A stretch of 64,000 bases of DNA. Source: Colias croceus (lineage: Eukaryota; Arthropoda; Insecta; Lepidoptera; Pieridae). Location: NCBI RefSeq assembly GCF_905220415.1, contig NC_059545.1:10488001-10552000 (forward strand), in the 5' to 3' direction. How positions within the stretch are numbered: the stretch's first letter is position 1; each line of letters starts with the position of its first letter. The position numbers were made by a program, and so were the translations under genes. Below, in pieces: positions 12,054-24,626 of the stretch. A model generated the notes under the pieces. The model did no database searches and was not told the DNA's origin. It saw only the letters and a program-made list of their open reading frames with translations.

Positions 12054-12300
12054 CACCGGTCGTCAATAGAACAATTAAATATTTTATATCAATAGGAAAA
12101 CTCCAAAAATTTATGACTGTATGCACACGCAAATTACGATTTTGACGTTTACAGTTCTGAAACAGATCTACTGCGTCAAACTCAAGTCAAACTGCGCATT
12201 GTACTGCGTCATTAACGTCAAAGTAAAATTTCCACAATCTTACATTAACAGTGTAATTAAATTTATTTTAAAATCTTCATTCTGAATTAAATAGGACTAT
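12054..12300 (-). promoter_or_regulatory. UCKL1 5' UTR and putative promoter
   Basis: Sequence just upstream of the UCKL1 start. It contains an in-frame TGA at 12063..12065. Possible initiator-like motifs (TTCAGAACTG, ACAGTCATAA on the minus strand) occur within 140 bp, but no TATA box stands out. Placement is inferred only from the gene start. Confidence 0.3.
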
Positions 12301-12772
12301 ACAAGATAAAGCTATGATTTAAAGTCTCAATTTTATATAAAAGGAAAAAATTAACTAACATTATAGCTTTGTTTTTGAACGAAAGATATGCGTTTCGTTT
12401 CACGGTACATATAAATCGATAACTATTATTATGCTTTATCTTCAAACATTAAATACTCCGGAACCACGTGTCCGGAACATTATTAAACAAAAAATACTAA
12501 TCATACATTTCATCTAATATATAAATAACTTTGTATAAACATTATTCATAATTTATTTTACATATAAGTTTTGTACGATAACAATACAGATAAAAAAAAT
12601 ATAAACATACGTCTTAAAGTCGTTACGTTACGTTTACATAGATTCATCCTTAAAAATTAGTATGTTTGGTTGTAATAGTTTAATTTTTGCTTTAATTTTT
12701 ATACCGCAATTACGATACGCACAATAAACCGCATTTTACCGCGTTCACACAATCGTGTTCCGTGTTCGCACG

Positions 12773-12838
12773 AATGTGAAAATGCGATACTAGTAAACTT
12801 ACTCTAGGAACTACTAGTAGGTACCGCATTTTCACATT
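12773..12838. repeat. Short inverted repeat
   Basis: GAATGTGAAAATGCG and its complement lie about 35 bp apart with further partial pairing (TACTAG) inside. A stem of about 22 to 25 bp with mismatches is possible. It sits in the UCKL1 upstream flank and may be a MITE remnant. Confidence 0.5.
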
Positions 12839-12893
12839 CTACAACTACCTAAGACAACTACATAGCTACTAGTACCTAGTAACCAATAATCTT

Positions 12894-13072
12894 TCTAATA
12901 TATATAAATCTCGTGTCACAATGTTTGTCCTCAATAGACTCCTAAACCACTTAACCGATTATAATAAAATTCGCACACCATGTGCAGTTCGATCCAACTT
13001 GAGAGATAGGATAGTTTAAAATATCTCAAATCGTTTTAGAGAAAGCGGGCGAAGCCGCGGGCGGTAAGCTAG
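12894..13072 (+). mobile_element. Short non-autonomous Helitron
   Basis: Begins TCTAATATATATAAATCTCG and ends GAAGCCGCGGGCGGTAAGCTAG before T. A GC-rich hairpin (GCGGGCGAAGCCGC) precedes the CTAG end, as in Helitrons. About 179 bp, no coding capacity. Confidence 0.75.
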
Positions 13073-13439
13073 TATTATTATATTTATGTAGTTAGAGCAT
13101 TACATAATTATATACAGATAAACAGCAGACATTATATTCATTTTTCCGCTACGATTATTTGTTGGTTTTTCGCACAGGTTTTTAGCAATAGATCTACTTC
13201 AAATAGCAGCATTCATCAAGTTGGTCACAATTAAATAGTTGAAATTTGTATAGGAAGACAAATCTGTTACATTTGCGTATAATGAAAAAAGTTTACCTAA
13301 ATCCAGCTGCTGTTGGCTAAGAAATTCAAAAATTTCAAAACTTCTTGCGGTTTTTATAAAAAATTTATACGCTCATTTCTATTCAATATAATGCTAATCG
13401 CGACAGCTGCACGAGCAGAATTCAGAAATTAGGTTGACA

Positions 13440-16400
13440 TTCAATTTATTTCATAAATTAGTAAAATGTTTTTTTAGGTTAAAAATACCTCGCCCATTAC
13501 TGGGGAATTGAACCAAGGTTGCGGGCTTTTGGCCAAACAACTATGGTTACCTTAAAATTAGTCAATTGACAAGAACTTCCTAACAATCCTACAGGTGTTT
13601 AATATCACAGCTTTTTGTAGAAGTATAAAAGTGAGTGGGTGTAAATTTAAGATTTTAAGACTAGCGTGGAGTGTTTTCGGTATGACGCCTGTGCTAGAAA
13701 TTATAATTGGGATTGTCTTCACTGTGTTTACCTGCCACTGAGATTTAAGTTCAATAGTCAGGTCTGTATATTTTGTCAGTTTGCTAGTATGAGTGGTGTT
13801 AAGATTGTGCGTGTTGGGGATTGCTACATCTATTAAATATACGGTTTTATTTTTCTTGTCATGAAGTGTGATATCTGGTCGATTGTGGTGTATGGTTTTG
13901 TCAGTAAGTATTGTTCTGTCCCAGTAAATTTTGAAATCTGCGGAGTCTAAAATTATTTGTGGTGTATATTTGTAGTAGGGTACTTTTTCCGTTATTAGTT
14001 GGTATTTGTAGGCGAGTGTTTGGTGAATTATAGCTGCTACCTGGTCGTGCCTGTGTTTATAGTCTGTTTGTGTGATGGATGAACATGCGCCAGTTATGTG
14101 TTGAATCGTTTCCGGTTGCTTGTGGCAGTGTCGACAGTGGTCACTTCTGGAGCTACTATCGCGAATAATGTACTTCCTATAATTTTTAGTGTCTATAATC
14201 TGATCCTGAATTGCTAACATAAAGCCTTCTGTTTCGGGAAACAGTTCACCCCTCTTTAACCAAGCGTTTGACGCTACCTTGTCCACTATTGGATTGGTCA
14301 AGTCCAGACGATGTCGGCCATGGAGAGATTTTTGGGTCCATAAGTCTATCTTTTCTTGTTTGGTGATTATGTTTATTTGTTTGTTAAAGTCGGAGAGTGT
14401 AAGTGGAGTGAATGTATCTGCCTGACATATAACTTGGTGTAAACGTGATTGGTGTGAGCGATTATGAAAAAAGGCCCTAAGTAGTGTGATCTGTTTATTG
14501 TGGAGGTTTGTTATATCTATGATTCCTCTACCACCCTCAATTTTAGGTAGGGTCAATCTTTGGATACAGGCTCTAGGGTGATGTTTTCTGTGTTTTGTCA
14601 TTGTAGTATTTATTATTCTTTGTAGCGTAGCAAGTTCCGATTTTGTCCAGCGTATGATCCCAAACGAGTATGTTAAAACGGGGATAGCAAAAGTGTTGAT
14701 GGCTTTAATAGTATTTTTAGCATTGAGGTGGGTGTGTAATATTTTATGTAGTCGTTGTCTGAAATTATCTTGAAGTAGTTTTTTAGTGTCTTTGTGGTGA
14801 ATTTCTTGTGACTGGTAGTAGCCCAAATATTTGTACCCTTCAGCGGGGTCCACCGTTTCTATGGTATCATGATTCGCTAATTGGTACACATTATGTTCTA
14901 TCACCCCTCTATTGATTGATTGGATTTTGCATTTATCGATTCCGAATTCCATGCATACATCTTTTGTAAATATCTGCGTAATATCGACAAGGGTATGAAT
15001 TTCGTTTAGCGTGCCTGCAAAAAGTTTTATATCATCCATATACATGAGATGAGAAAGAGTTATGTTTTCTGTATTGTGTGTTATTTTAAATCCTATGTTA
15101 TTTTTATTAAGCATGTGGGATAGTGGGTTAAGGGCAAGGCAGAACCACAAGGGGCTTAAGGCATCTCCTTGGAAAATACCTCTTCTTATGGGGATGAAAT
15201 CTGTTTCAGTAGTTTTATCAAAATTGCATATTTTTAATTTTGTATACCAGCTAAGCATAATGTTTTTTAGAAAATGAATGATTATCGGATTAATTTTGTA
15301 GTGTTTTAATATGTATATTAGCCAGGAGTGTGGAATTGAATCAAAAGCCTTTTTATAATCTATATACATAGTGTAAATGCTACGTTTTTGTTTGAGTGCT
15401 AGCTTTGATACTACAGCGTCAATAGTAAGTTGTTCTTTGCATCCCTGGCTGTTTTTTCGGCATCCTTTTTGTTCCTCTGATAAAATATTATGTTCTTGTA
15501 TATGTCTATGTATTGTTTCACTTAAAGCTGATGTGATGATCTTATATATATTTTGTAAACAGGTGATCGGGCGATATTTTGCAGGGTTTGATGTGTCTGA
15601 TGGATCTTTTGGTAACATGTATGTAATACCTTGTGTGATATATTGTGGCATGGTATCGGGTGAGCTAATGAATGTATTAATGTGTTTGAGTAGTAATTCA
15701 TGTGTGGATGTAAGTTTTTTATACCAGAAATTGTGTATATTGTCGGTTCCAGTAGCTTTCCAGTTATGAGTTTTTGCTATTACATTTTTAAAAAGGTCTA
15801 TATGAATTTGTTCAAATTTCATTTCTGGTGTATCCTTTAATCTTTCCTTATCTTCTTCTATCCAGTGATTGTGTTGATGTTCAATTTGATTAGACCAGAT
15901 ATTTGACCAAAATGCTTTTAGAGATTCAGGGGTAGGCAAAGTTGCGCTATTTTCTCGTTGACTTTGATGTTGTGTGAGTTTCCTGTAAAAGAGTTTTTCA
16001 CTATTGCAGAATTGTTTATTTTGTGTTTTTCTGAGAGTTGTTAGTTTATATCTTTTTAATCGGTTTGCTAAGGCGTTTAATTTTTGTTTCAGTGTGTCAA
16101 GAAAGTGTGCTATGTCAGTGTTTTGAGTTTCATGTTGAGTGTGTATTTTGTATTTTTGTTTAATCTTAGACAGATGCTTTTCTAAAGCCGGTGACCTAAT
16201 ACCCCTAGCATATTCAGTAAGCCTCCCAATATTTGCTCTAAGCTCGCTTATCCTATCTTCTAATCGTCTTTGCCACCAAGGTGCTTGTGGTTTTATGGTA
16301 TTTAGGCTGGTGTCTCTAATTCGGGCCCCATAAAATTTAGCTGAAGTATATGCCGCACAATAAATAGAGGTTTGTATTATATTGAAGCTAGTGTCAGGTG

Positions 16401-16740
16401 TAAATATGTTTGGGAGAGTTACGTTATTCAGATGGTTAATTATGGATGATAGCTTTTTAGAGGATTTTAGTTTGGGTATATAAGGCCGGGTTGTCGGGTC
16501 CGAATCTTTAAATTTATTATAAGTTTCTGCATACATGTCCTCTAATTGTTGTGCGAGTTCCAGAGTTAAACTTGGCGGGTCGTCTGTTATTTGCATTGGA
16601 TTTGTGATATCATCGTTTGTGGTGGTTTGTGTTGATTGCAAAGTTTGGTGTTCGTTCTGTATTTGTGATATTCCGTAACTATTGCAGATATAAAAAATTG
16701 AAAATGGGCGTGTTTGATGTAAATTTTTCGGATATTTCCC
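13440..16740 (-). mobile_element. R4/Dong-like (RLE-type) non-LTR retrotransposon
   Basis: One long ORF with a central reverse transcriptase and a C-terminal restriction-like endonuclease defines an early-branching non-LTR element of the R2/R4 group; the residues most resemble Dong/R4. The 3' UTR begins directly after the stop at 13558 and contains a tRNA-like stretch. I cannot fix either terminus: no clear poly-A, TAA array or target duplication is visible. The outer limits given are approximate. Confidence 0.8.
13558..16641 (-). CDS. R4/Dong-like ORF: reverse transcriptase plus restriction-like endonuclease
   Basis: An uninterrupted frame of about 1027 codons. The first codon of this span is TTG; the first ATG is about 16596..16594 (MQITDDPP), and the frame stays open somewhat upstream of 16641, so the true start is unknown. 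Seen in order: a charged N-terminal third; RT blocks KYRPITCLQNIYKIITS, YIDYKKAFDSIPHSW and GIFQGDALSPLWF; the catalytic YMDD (LSHLMYMDDIKLFAG); a thumb; a C-x2-C-x8-H-x4-C knuckle (CRHCHKQPETIQHITGAC); and the PD...D endonuclease core (RPDITLHDKKNKTVYLIDVA). This order is typical of elements that nick a target and reverse-transcribe in place. Intactness suggests recent activity. Several plus-strand open frames inside it are shadows. Confidence 0.9.
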   Translation of the reverse strand: MQSTQTTTNDDITNPMQITDDPPSLTLELAQQLEDMYAETYNKFKDSDPTTRPYIPKLKSSKKLSSIINHLNNVTLPNIFTPDTSFNIIQTSIYCAAYTSAKFYGARIRDTSLNTIKPQAPWWQRRLEDRISELRANIGRLTEYARGIRSPALEKHLSKIKQKYKIHTQHETQNTDIAHFLDTLKQKLNALANRLKRYKLTTLRKTQNKQFCNSEKLFYRKLTQHQSQRENSATLPTPESLKAFWSNIWSNQIEHQHNHWIEEDKERLKDTPEMKFEQIHIDLFKNVIAKTHNWKATGTDNIHNFWYKKLTSTHELLLKHINTFISSPDTMPQYITQGITYMLPKDPSDTSNPAKYRPITCLQNIYKIITSALSETIHRHIQEHNILSEEQKGCRKNSQGCKEQLTIDAVVSKLALKQKRSIYTMYIDYKKAFDSIPHSWLIYILKHYKINPIIIHFLKNIMLSWYTKLKICNFDKTTETDFIPIRRGIFQGDALSPLWFCLALNPLSHMLNKNNIGFKITHNTENITLSHLMYMDDIKLFAGTLNEIHTLVDITQIFTKDVCMEFGIDKCKIQSINRGVIEHNVYQLANHDTIETVDPAEGYKYLGYYQSQEIHHKDTKKLLQDNFRQRLHKILHTHLNAKNTIKAINTFAIPVLTYSFGIIRWTKSELATLQRIINTTMTKHRKHHPRACIQRLTLPKIEGGRGIIDITNLHNKQITLLRAFFHNRSHQSRLHQVICQADTFTPLTLSDFNKQINIITKQEKIDLWTQKSLHGRHRLDLTNPIVDKVASNAWLKRGELFPETEGFMLAIQDQIIDTKNYRKYIIRDSSSRSDHCRHCHKQPETIQHITGACSSITQTDYKHRHDQVAAIIHQTLAYKYQLITEKVPYYKYTPQIILDSADFKIYWDRTILTDKTIHHNRPDITLHDKKNKTVYLIDVAIPNTHNLNTTHTSKLTKYTDLTIELKSQWQVNTVKTIPIIISSTGVIPKTLHASLKILNLHPLTFILLQKAVILNTCRIVRKFLSID

Positions 16741-17852
16741 GTTTTATTTTTAAGTCTTAAGTTATTATTGTCATTGTACTCATTAGGTAAAGGGCTTTCG
16801 ATGTCAGTTTAAAGTTTTTTGATATCTGGAATGGTTACGGAATAATCGCCTGTGCACAACCTGTATAATAGTTAGTGTGTAGCACAGTAGTAATAGTAAT
16901 ATTATAAAGCTTCACGAATTATTGAAATCTAGTTTAGCTATGATAAAATCTATTATTTTAGAAACTGTTCACTGTTTTTTTTTATTCATCATTCCCATAG
17001 AAATTTCTTTTGACCACGCGCATGAATTTTTTTTATCAAAATTTTTCAAAATACCCACAAATTGTTAAAAATAATAATTTAATTATGAAGTCTACCTACT
17101 TCACGTTCATCTACTTATTTCTTCAGATAAGATTTCGGTAATTACTTTATTAAATAGTTTCTTTTTACACCAAAATTTTACATTTCCGCGCGGAGAGCGG
17201 ATGCGATAGTTTTTTTAAACACAATAATTTCAAAAGTGTCACCTAATATTTTCCTCTTAGATTAGACTTGAAATTACAATTTACAACCCATATGTAATTA
17301 CTAAAGCATTACTTAAATAATTAAAGTAAAATATTCTTTATCATAATTATTAATTTGTAATTTTTTTCATTTAGAAATTTTCAATAGATAGTAATTATTG
17401 TTAAATTAAAAAAAAAAACAAAGTAGGTACCTAGGTAAGTATGTAGTTAAAAAGCAATCGGATAGTGTCGTTGCTGTATTTGGTTTATTGTTGGATTCAG
17501 TTTCAATTTACCCAAAGAGGTTTCAGTCTATAAAGATGTCTATGTTTTAAATAAATGTCTCTGGTAATGAAAAAACTTTAAACATGCTTTAAACTCTAGC
17601 AGTATTAGTACCTATTTGTTCATTTCTTGGTACTTTTGTTTTGTTTATCTTTCCAATTAGAAAACTTATAATTTTGCTTTATTGTGTGGCAGACAAATAA
17701 CGACATTCTAAGGCCATGAAAATCAGTAGGAAATCTGCCTTTAAGTATTTAGTTACGAGACCTAATTGATTAGATTTTTTTATTTTATCTATCCTAGTAC
17801 TTTAAAGTTATCCGAAATTATCCCTCTCCGACTGTTAATATTATTGCAGATG
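16741..17852. other. Intergenic, no feature seen
   Basis: AT-rich sequence with no recognisable coding frame or repeat structure. Confidence 0.5.
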
Positions 17853-17856
17853 TTAA

Positions 17857-18222
17857 GGCGACTACACCACCGAAACTAGCGCCCCCCTAACATTTTATTT
17901 TTTTACTCCTAAACCAGATCAAATTTAAAAAATCTAGCTCGGTACTTTGCTAGTATATTACTTGTAGTATTTTTGGTATTACTTTTCATTATTTTGCATT
18001 CGGTAAATTAGGAGAACTTTTGATTACCGCCAAAAGTGGCCACTTTTGGCGGTAATCAAAAGTTCTCTAGAATAATGAACAGTTAGAATAGTGAAAAGTA
18101 ATACCAAAAATACTACAAGTAATATACTAGCAAAGTACCGAGCTAGATTTTTTAAATTTGATCTGGTTAAGGAGTAAAAAAATAAAATGTTCGGTGGCGC
18201 TAGTTTCGGTGGTGTAGGCCTC
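17857..18222. mobile_element. 366-bp foldback element between TTAA copies
   Basis: Two 183-bp arms are near-complementary around a centre at 18039/18040 (AAAAGTGGCCACTTTT). Both sides are flanked by TTAA (17853..17856 and 18223..18226), the target duplication of piggyBac-type and some other elements. Arm ends read GGCGACTACACCACCG and, on the complement, GAGGCCTACACCACCG. No coding capacity. It is best described as a foldback MITE. Confidence 0.85.
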
Positions 18223-18226
18223 TTAA

Positions 18227-21200
18227 GCCCTTACAAAAATGGATTGTGTAAAAATATTATGCAATGTCATCAGCGCGCGAAATCCGAAAATCGTAATCAT
18301 ATTCATATAGTAATGGCGGCAATTTATCCAAAATATAACCTTTTCACGACTGAAGTCATTCAAAAGGCAACGAGCTACGAGCAAAATAACCACAATTCGT
18401 TCAGACATCGTCTGTTATTATCGCTCGAGCTACCTCCAATTTGAGTTTTAGGTCTGGAGCGCACAGATAATAAATGATTTAACGGGAATATCGATATTAA
18501 GGCGTATTTTATGATATCGGTGCGTGTTGATAACGTTATAACGATGTTACGAATATCGGTACGTTACTGGCACGTTTAAAAATGATTTATAGTCTCAACC
18601 AGATCGTTCATGTTTTTAATTGCTTTTCTTATTATTAGTAATTTAATTTAAATGAGTGTGTTAATAACTGTATAAAATCGTTAAAAAATATCGGTTCTTT
18701 GGTCCTATGTTTTCCTGTATTGTACCTAAGCCATGGCAAACTTTTCTTAAGGAACAGTTGAACTCTGTATTGCTGGAATCTTGGTTTATATTATAAGCTT
18801 AAAATCAAAATGGTTAAATTTTAGTCTATGCAATTTTATAAAACTGCATAGTTCTACTGTGGTTCTACTATTGCAAGATATTTTAATTCCCTGTTTAAAC
18901 TTAAAATAATGTCTCTATATATTAAAAATTTTATTTAACTGTTTGCAATTAAAGTAATACATAATATATCCTTATCTATTAAACTCAGATCTACCTACAG
19001 TGCGTATTACTCCCAAAATGTTTTTAACTTTGATTGGCGACGTTGCGACTGGGAACGCATTTTGAATGCTAAAACCTCCTCAGTGCGAAACTTTTTGGAA
19101 CTTTTTTTATTTAATATCGGGAATTTATTGCTATTCCACCCTCGTTTTGTGGGTGATTGTACATTTGAAAGTGAATTTGTTCGAAACCGAGGGTATAATA
19201 GAAATTTCTTATGATAACTTCGGAAAAAGGGATGAAAAGTTAAAACCACCGTCGTTTTAACACCTTTTTATTATTATTAGCATCATTTATTTCTGAGTTA
19301 AGTAAATCTTTACGCGGCATTTTACGTATTTTAACATTTAGATGCAAAACAGAAGAAATTAAAACAGTACCGAAACTTCTACCAATATAGGTACCTACCT
19401 ACCTAGATTTTTTTATTTAGACCTTGTATCCAAAACATCGAAGGTAGGTACTTAAGTCATATAGAAAAAAAGATCAATACCTAAACGTATAATGCTCATT
19501 ATAAATCAGTTAAAAGTGTTTCATTGCTATGTATACCCTATTTCACGTAACAAGAGAAAGCACAGAGTAAATAAAACCCAGAGTCGCCCAACAATAATTA
19601 AATTCATATTTCCTCCAATACTGTAGACGATCACACAGTCTAGGCTTGCACAAGCACTTAAAACCCTGCATTTGCAGACACAAAAGGAACAAAACTCCTA
19701 ATTTCATTACAGCGAGTGAATTCAGAAATTTATTTGCTTAGCTTAACATAACGTATTACCTTTCTTTGTCTGCACCTGCGTAATGCAATTTTCAAAACAA
19801 AAGGATTTCATGCAACTAGCTATCATTTGTCTTTATCTTTTTATTCAGAACAACGGTGGGAAAATAATGGAAAAGAGATACTTTTTGAATGCAGTATGTC
19901 AGTTTGTTTAGTTAGGCCTCAGGTTAGGCACTAATTATAACCCTAAAGGAAGTTTATAATAAAAATGAACATAAAATTTTATCAATCGAGAACTTTCGTC
20001 CCGACTCGCGGTCGTTTATATTTTGATCGTTGGGCGGGATTGAACATACAAAATTCAAAACTAACTGTTCATTTAAATACCTACAAGAAAAATAACAATA
20101 AAAAGATATACGTCGCACGGTATACACACACAAACTTATAGAACAACAATGTTCATAATACCTAGGTATTTTATTCAAAATTCAACATTACCTAGACTTT
20201 TAAATCACTTTATCATAAATTTAATATCACTCAATCATTTTCATCATATCGAAATCAATATGAAAAAAAGTTAACTGACGCCGTTCTATCGCTCAAGCAG
20301 TTCATATCTTCACAGACCATTCAAAAGGCAGACGCCATAATCTATAGTGGAAATCTTAGCTTTTACAGATCAATAACTAGATATTGCCAACCGGAATATA
20401 GACAGACAAATATCCTTACGGAAAGAGCTCCGACGCTTCATAGTGAGCAATTTTTCATTAACCAACTTTGGAAAAAGGAGGAAGGATAGAGGAAATTTAT
20501 GTGTAATAGGTAATAATAGGGAAATAATTGAATATTCATTCTTATTCTTATCTCTATTATTCATTCTTATATATTCATTCATCTGTAATTCTAGCTAATT
20601 GAACATTAAAAACATACAATTTTATATTTAATTATAGTATTGTTCGCATCGCGGTTTCACTCACGGGCACAAATTTTCATCCTCTTCTTCAATCCTGTAA
20701 GAGATTTCATTATTGAAATAAACATAGACTATATTTGAATCTGGGCCTTCTAAGTTCTAACAAACAGAGTTACTTTCGCATTTTTTATATTACATAACAA
20801 TCATAGGTATAAATAAATATCTAGGTAACTACATAGTCTATTGATAAAAATTAAAAATGTTCTAAAAAGAAAATAAAAATTGACAAAACGAAGAAAACTT
20901 TTCGTCTTCAACACTGTGTTCAACACTATGGTTCAACACGATGTCTATGTAAGAGATAGTTCTAAAATAAATTCACAACTCGGTAACAGGAAATTCATTG
21001 CAATTGAAACGAATAAATCCTTTTCTCTATTATTTTGTTTTCAAGTGTTTTCTCTCTATTGGTATTTAATTGTATTCTTCTTTTATCGCTTTCATTTTGA
21101 AATTCTTTGGTTAGTTGTAATAACAATGAGTATTTTAAATGATACCCGACAGAATAACTCATAATCAGCTAGGTTTTGTAATTTTAGTTCAATCACAAAT

Positions 21201-24200
21201 GTAGGTAATGTAGGTACCTAACTAGGATATGTTCAAATTTTTTTAATTTATAATTTCGTTATAACCTTCTACATAAGACATTTGACAAACTAATAAAGAA
21301 GAATAAAATCGACAAAGTCATCCCAAGTTCATTTTATATAGCTACAAACATTATTGAACTGACCATCTATATATTTCTACAACAACTGAATAACGCTTGC
21401 CAATACTTGTAATTAACGATGTAATACAACCACGTATCGCTGACGGCTAACTAACTTACATTAGGAACGTCTGGACTATCGCATTGTATGTAACTAGCAA
21501 TTACACTCGACGTGACTCGCATTTCGCTGATTTGGCAAACATACCCGAAAAAGCTATCGCATTTCTTCTCTCATTTCTCATGGCTGAATACATGATGAAT
21601 ACTTACTCTTTCAAAACAATTGTTTAGTTCTGTATGCAATTTAGTTTATCATGAATTTGTACATAGACAGTATATTTTTTTAAGTTGCAAGATCCAGGTT
21701 CGTTTAAAGCGGCTCGATAGAGTACTGTGGTTTAGTCAGTAAAAATCCGACATAACCCAAGGATCCCGGGGGCAGTGGGTAGATACCTATGCAAGATTTC
21801 CCCACTATAAAAAAGGCATCGAAGTATAGTCCAGTCTGTGGGGAAGTGTAAAAGCCTCTGCTCTACTACAGGTGGCGTAGAAAATGTTTTGAAACAATAT
21901 TGTTTAGGTATGAAAGGTTAATAAAAATCCAAGTTTTCGACCTTGATGGACCCAGGCGCTAGCCGCCATCTTGAATAAAAGGTGCTAAAATTAGGTATAA
22001 TTTAAATAACTTCTCAATTGTTTACTAAATCACAAAAGTGTCTATGAGGGGTTCAAAGAAGACAAAATTACCTACATTTTTTTCATACATGATTATTCTG
22101 TAAGTCTTAAAGGTAAAAAGTTACAAGCGACGGAAATAATAATATTTACAGAAATCATATAATTTTAATTTTGTTTAAAAATTGTGCAGCTATCATTTTT
22201 TAATTCTTTTTGATGGCCCGGACTGGTTAATGGTGGCTTCTTCATTATCGTCGCTGAAATTTTCTGTTTCATTGTCTGTATTTTTAGTTTCCAACCTACA
22301 GACTGGATTAGTAGGTATTTGTAGATAAAAATGTTCAACTATCATTATAGCGTTTTATTTGTACTTAAACTTTCCTCGAGACTTCGAACAAACTTTAACT
22401 ATGTAGTGCGTTATTATGTAAATAATGCTGTTCAATCGAGCGATGTTTGGGCGGGCGGGCGTCTATATGTATTGTGAAGATATTAAATGAATTTACATTT
22501 TAAAAAAGTCATGTTTAGGAAAAATAAATTTCATATTTTTTATGAGTTAGTATTTAGGTGCAAGTATGCGTAGTGCAGTAGTGCAGATATTGCTTTCTTA
22601 AGTAGCTCCCATCAGGGTCAATTCAAATACCTACCTGAATTTCATAAAGTATATTCAGGTAGAATGGTTAACAATTATATAATCAAACCGAAACATATAA
22701 TATATATAAACAAACAACAATAAAAGCTACATATATCGCGCAGAATAAAAATTACATTCGTACTTCACTAACTAAAGGTAATCTTAACAAATGTGGACAC
22801 ACATTTGTGCAGAAATAATCTCGCTAGCCGAAATACGGAAATAAGCCAGCCATTTCCAGTGCGATAGCTCTAGTAATGTCCCCGTTTACAAATAGCTAAG
22901 CAGCATGAATTTCAAGATAAGGCTATTAACAAGTCAATACAGCCTCAAGTGGCCCACTTTTCTTGGAAGATCGCCAGAACTCAAGCCTTCTTCTCTTGGC
23001 GGGCTGCCATGTAAAATCGTACAGCCACTTGAAGAAATGTTTAAAAATATACTGACATCTGCAAATGTATGAAAAAAAAAACGAAATGATTTCGCGAAAC
23101 CGATAAATATTGATGACATCCCGGCTGCGGTGTTGCCGCCAATCCGCCATTTTGATTAAACTTTTATTGTTACATTTAAATCGACGACCGCGAGATTGGA
23201 ACGCGTGCCGCGAATACGCACCGGCTTCAATGCATACAGCCCATCCACCCAAATCGCTTTACATAAGATTCCAAATTCCGACTCACTGATTCGGATAATA
23301 GTAGAGCGAATTCTGTAGGATCACTTGGCTGAATACTACGTTTCCAGTGCCTTCTGTGAGGAAACGAGCGGAAAATCGAATTTGGAACTTCAAAATGGCG
23401 GGAATGTGAGGCAATATGTCATGAGGTTATGATAGATTGTCAATCTCAATAAGTTTGATGGTTATCCACAGGTGAAACGCGGATAAAAGTCGAGTATCTG
23501 TGATGAAATACGCCTTGTAATGGCTATAATTTCCTTTGGGAAATTGCCAGTTGTCACTCAAAAGCCTGTCTACGAGGTCTGATTACCTACAGTTAAATTA
23601 AGAACGTCATTTCATTTTCAATTTTACTACGTTTAAAATAAAAATGTGATGGATAAAAAGCACCAAACTATAATACGCAGTAAATATTTTTCAGGGAAGC
23701 GTATAAAGCTTTTATGGAACTTCTGCTAGCAAACTATGTAATAAAAATTGACAATGTATTATCGGAAAATACTCGAGATTTTCATGGCGTTTCATAAACG
23801 TGCATGCAGGGCAATTCAAGTGTCATACAATGCGACCAACATAACTGGGCCTGCGATAGTGCATTATAATCTTAGATAAATCGAATTTTAATATCGGGAG
23901 GGTGAAAAGAGCGAGGTCAACTTTAACCGGTTAAGTTTCGTTTGAAAAGACGAGTTACAATGAGGCTTGTAGAGTACTTGTTTTAAAGAGTCGTTAGTAT
24001 ATTAGAGGGTATGTCGTAAATGAGTAATTAGGGCACATTTTTGCATTGTTTCCTGGCTATAAAAATTGCATTTTATTTGCAAGTCCTGAAAAAAGGGATA
24101 AGATGATTCGTGACTTATGGCTTGATATGTTGACCCATTTTCGTAGTTTTATATTCCTGAAAAACTATATATGGTGGAAATACCCATGCTCATGTATACC

Positions 24201-24626
24201 TACATTATAATATTATCTATGCCCATATAATAGATACACGATTGAAAATTACTGTTTTAGAAAATGTAGAGAATTCAACATATTATGTGTAAAATTATTA
24301 CAGAAATCGATGTTATCAACTAAATTAATTGTGAGCTTTGATCTTTAAATAAATGACAAATGCTTTTAAATTAAATAAAAAGGAAAATAACAGCCTTTGA
24401 TAATATACAGGGTATATAATGAGCTGTATCAAAAATCATTAAACATAACCCCAAATTAATTACACCTCTGTTTAGCAAATAGCGTACATTAGCGCGAATC
24501 AATCAGGCGGCAGGTGCAAGTGAGACACGTCAACTGCTTATTAATGCTGCGCTCCTGGTACAGTGATTCGAAGATGGATTACATTATGATTACGAATTAG
24601 TTTATTTGTTGGTCATTTATTGTTGA
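18227..24626. other. Intergenic, no gene recognised
   Basis: AT-rich. Small open frames at 18187..18444, 19007..19260, 20370..20582, 20880..21164 and 22926..23252 show no recognisable domain, splice support or coding signature. A somewhat GC-richer patch at about 22920..23560 could hold an old repeat. Confidence 0.45.

Noticed and set aside
15062..16333. Several plus-strand open frames inside the retrotransposon
   Set aside because: Antisense shadows of the intact R4/Dong-like ORF, with no domain of their own.
18187..18444. Open frame starting inside the foldback element
   Set aside because: Begins within the right arm of the 366-bp repeat and shows no known motif; chance frame.
22926..23252. 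108-codon minus-strand open frame with some coding-like composition
   Set aside because: No recognisable domain, no splice or neighbour support. Part of it (GCGTTCCAATCTCGCGG) is vaguely B-box-like, so an old repeat is more likely than a gene.
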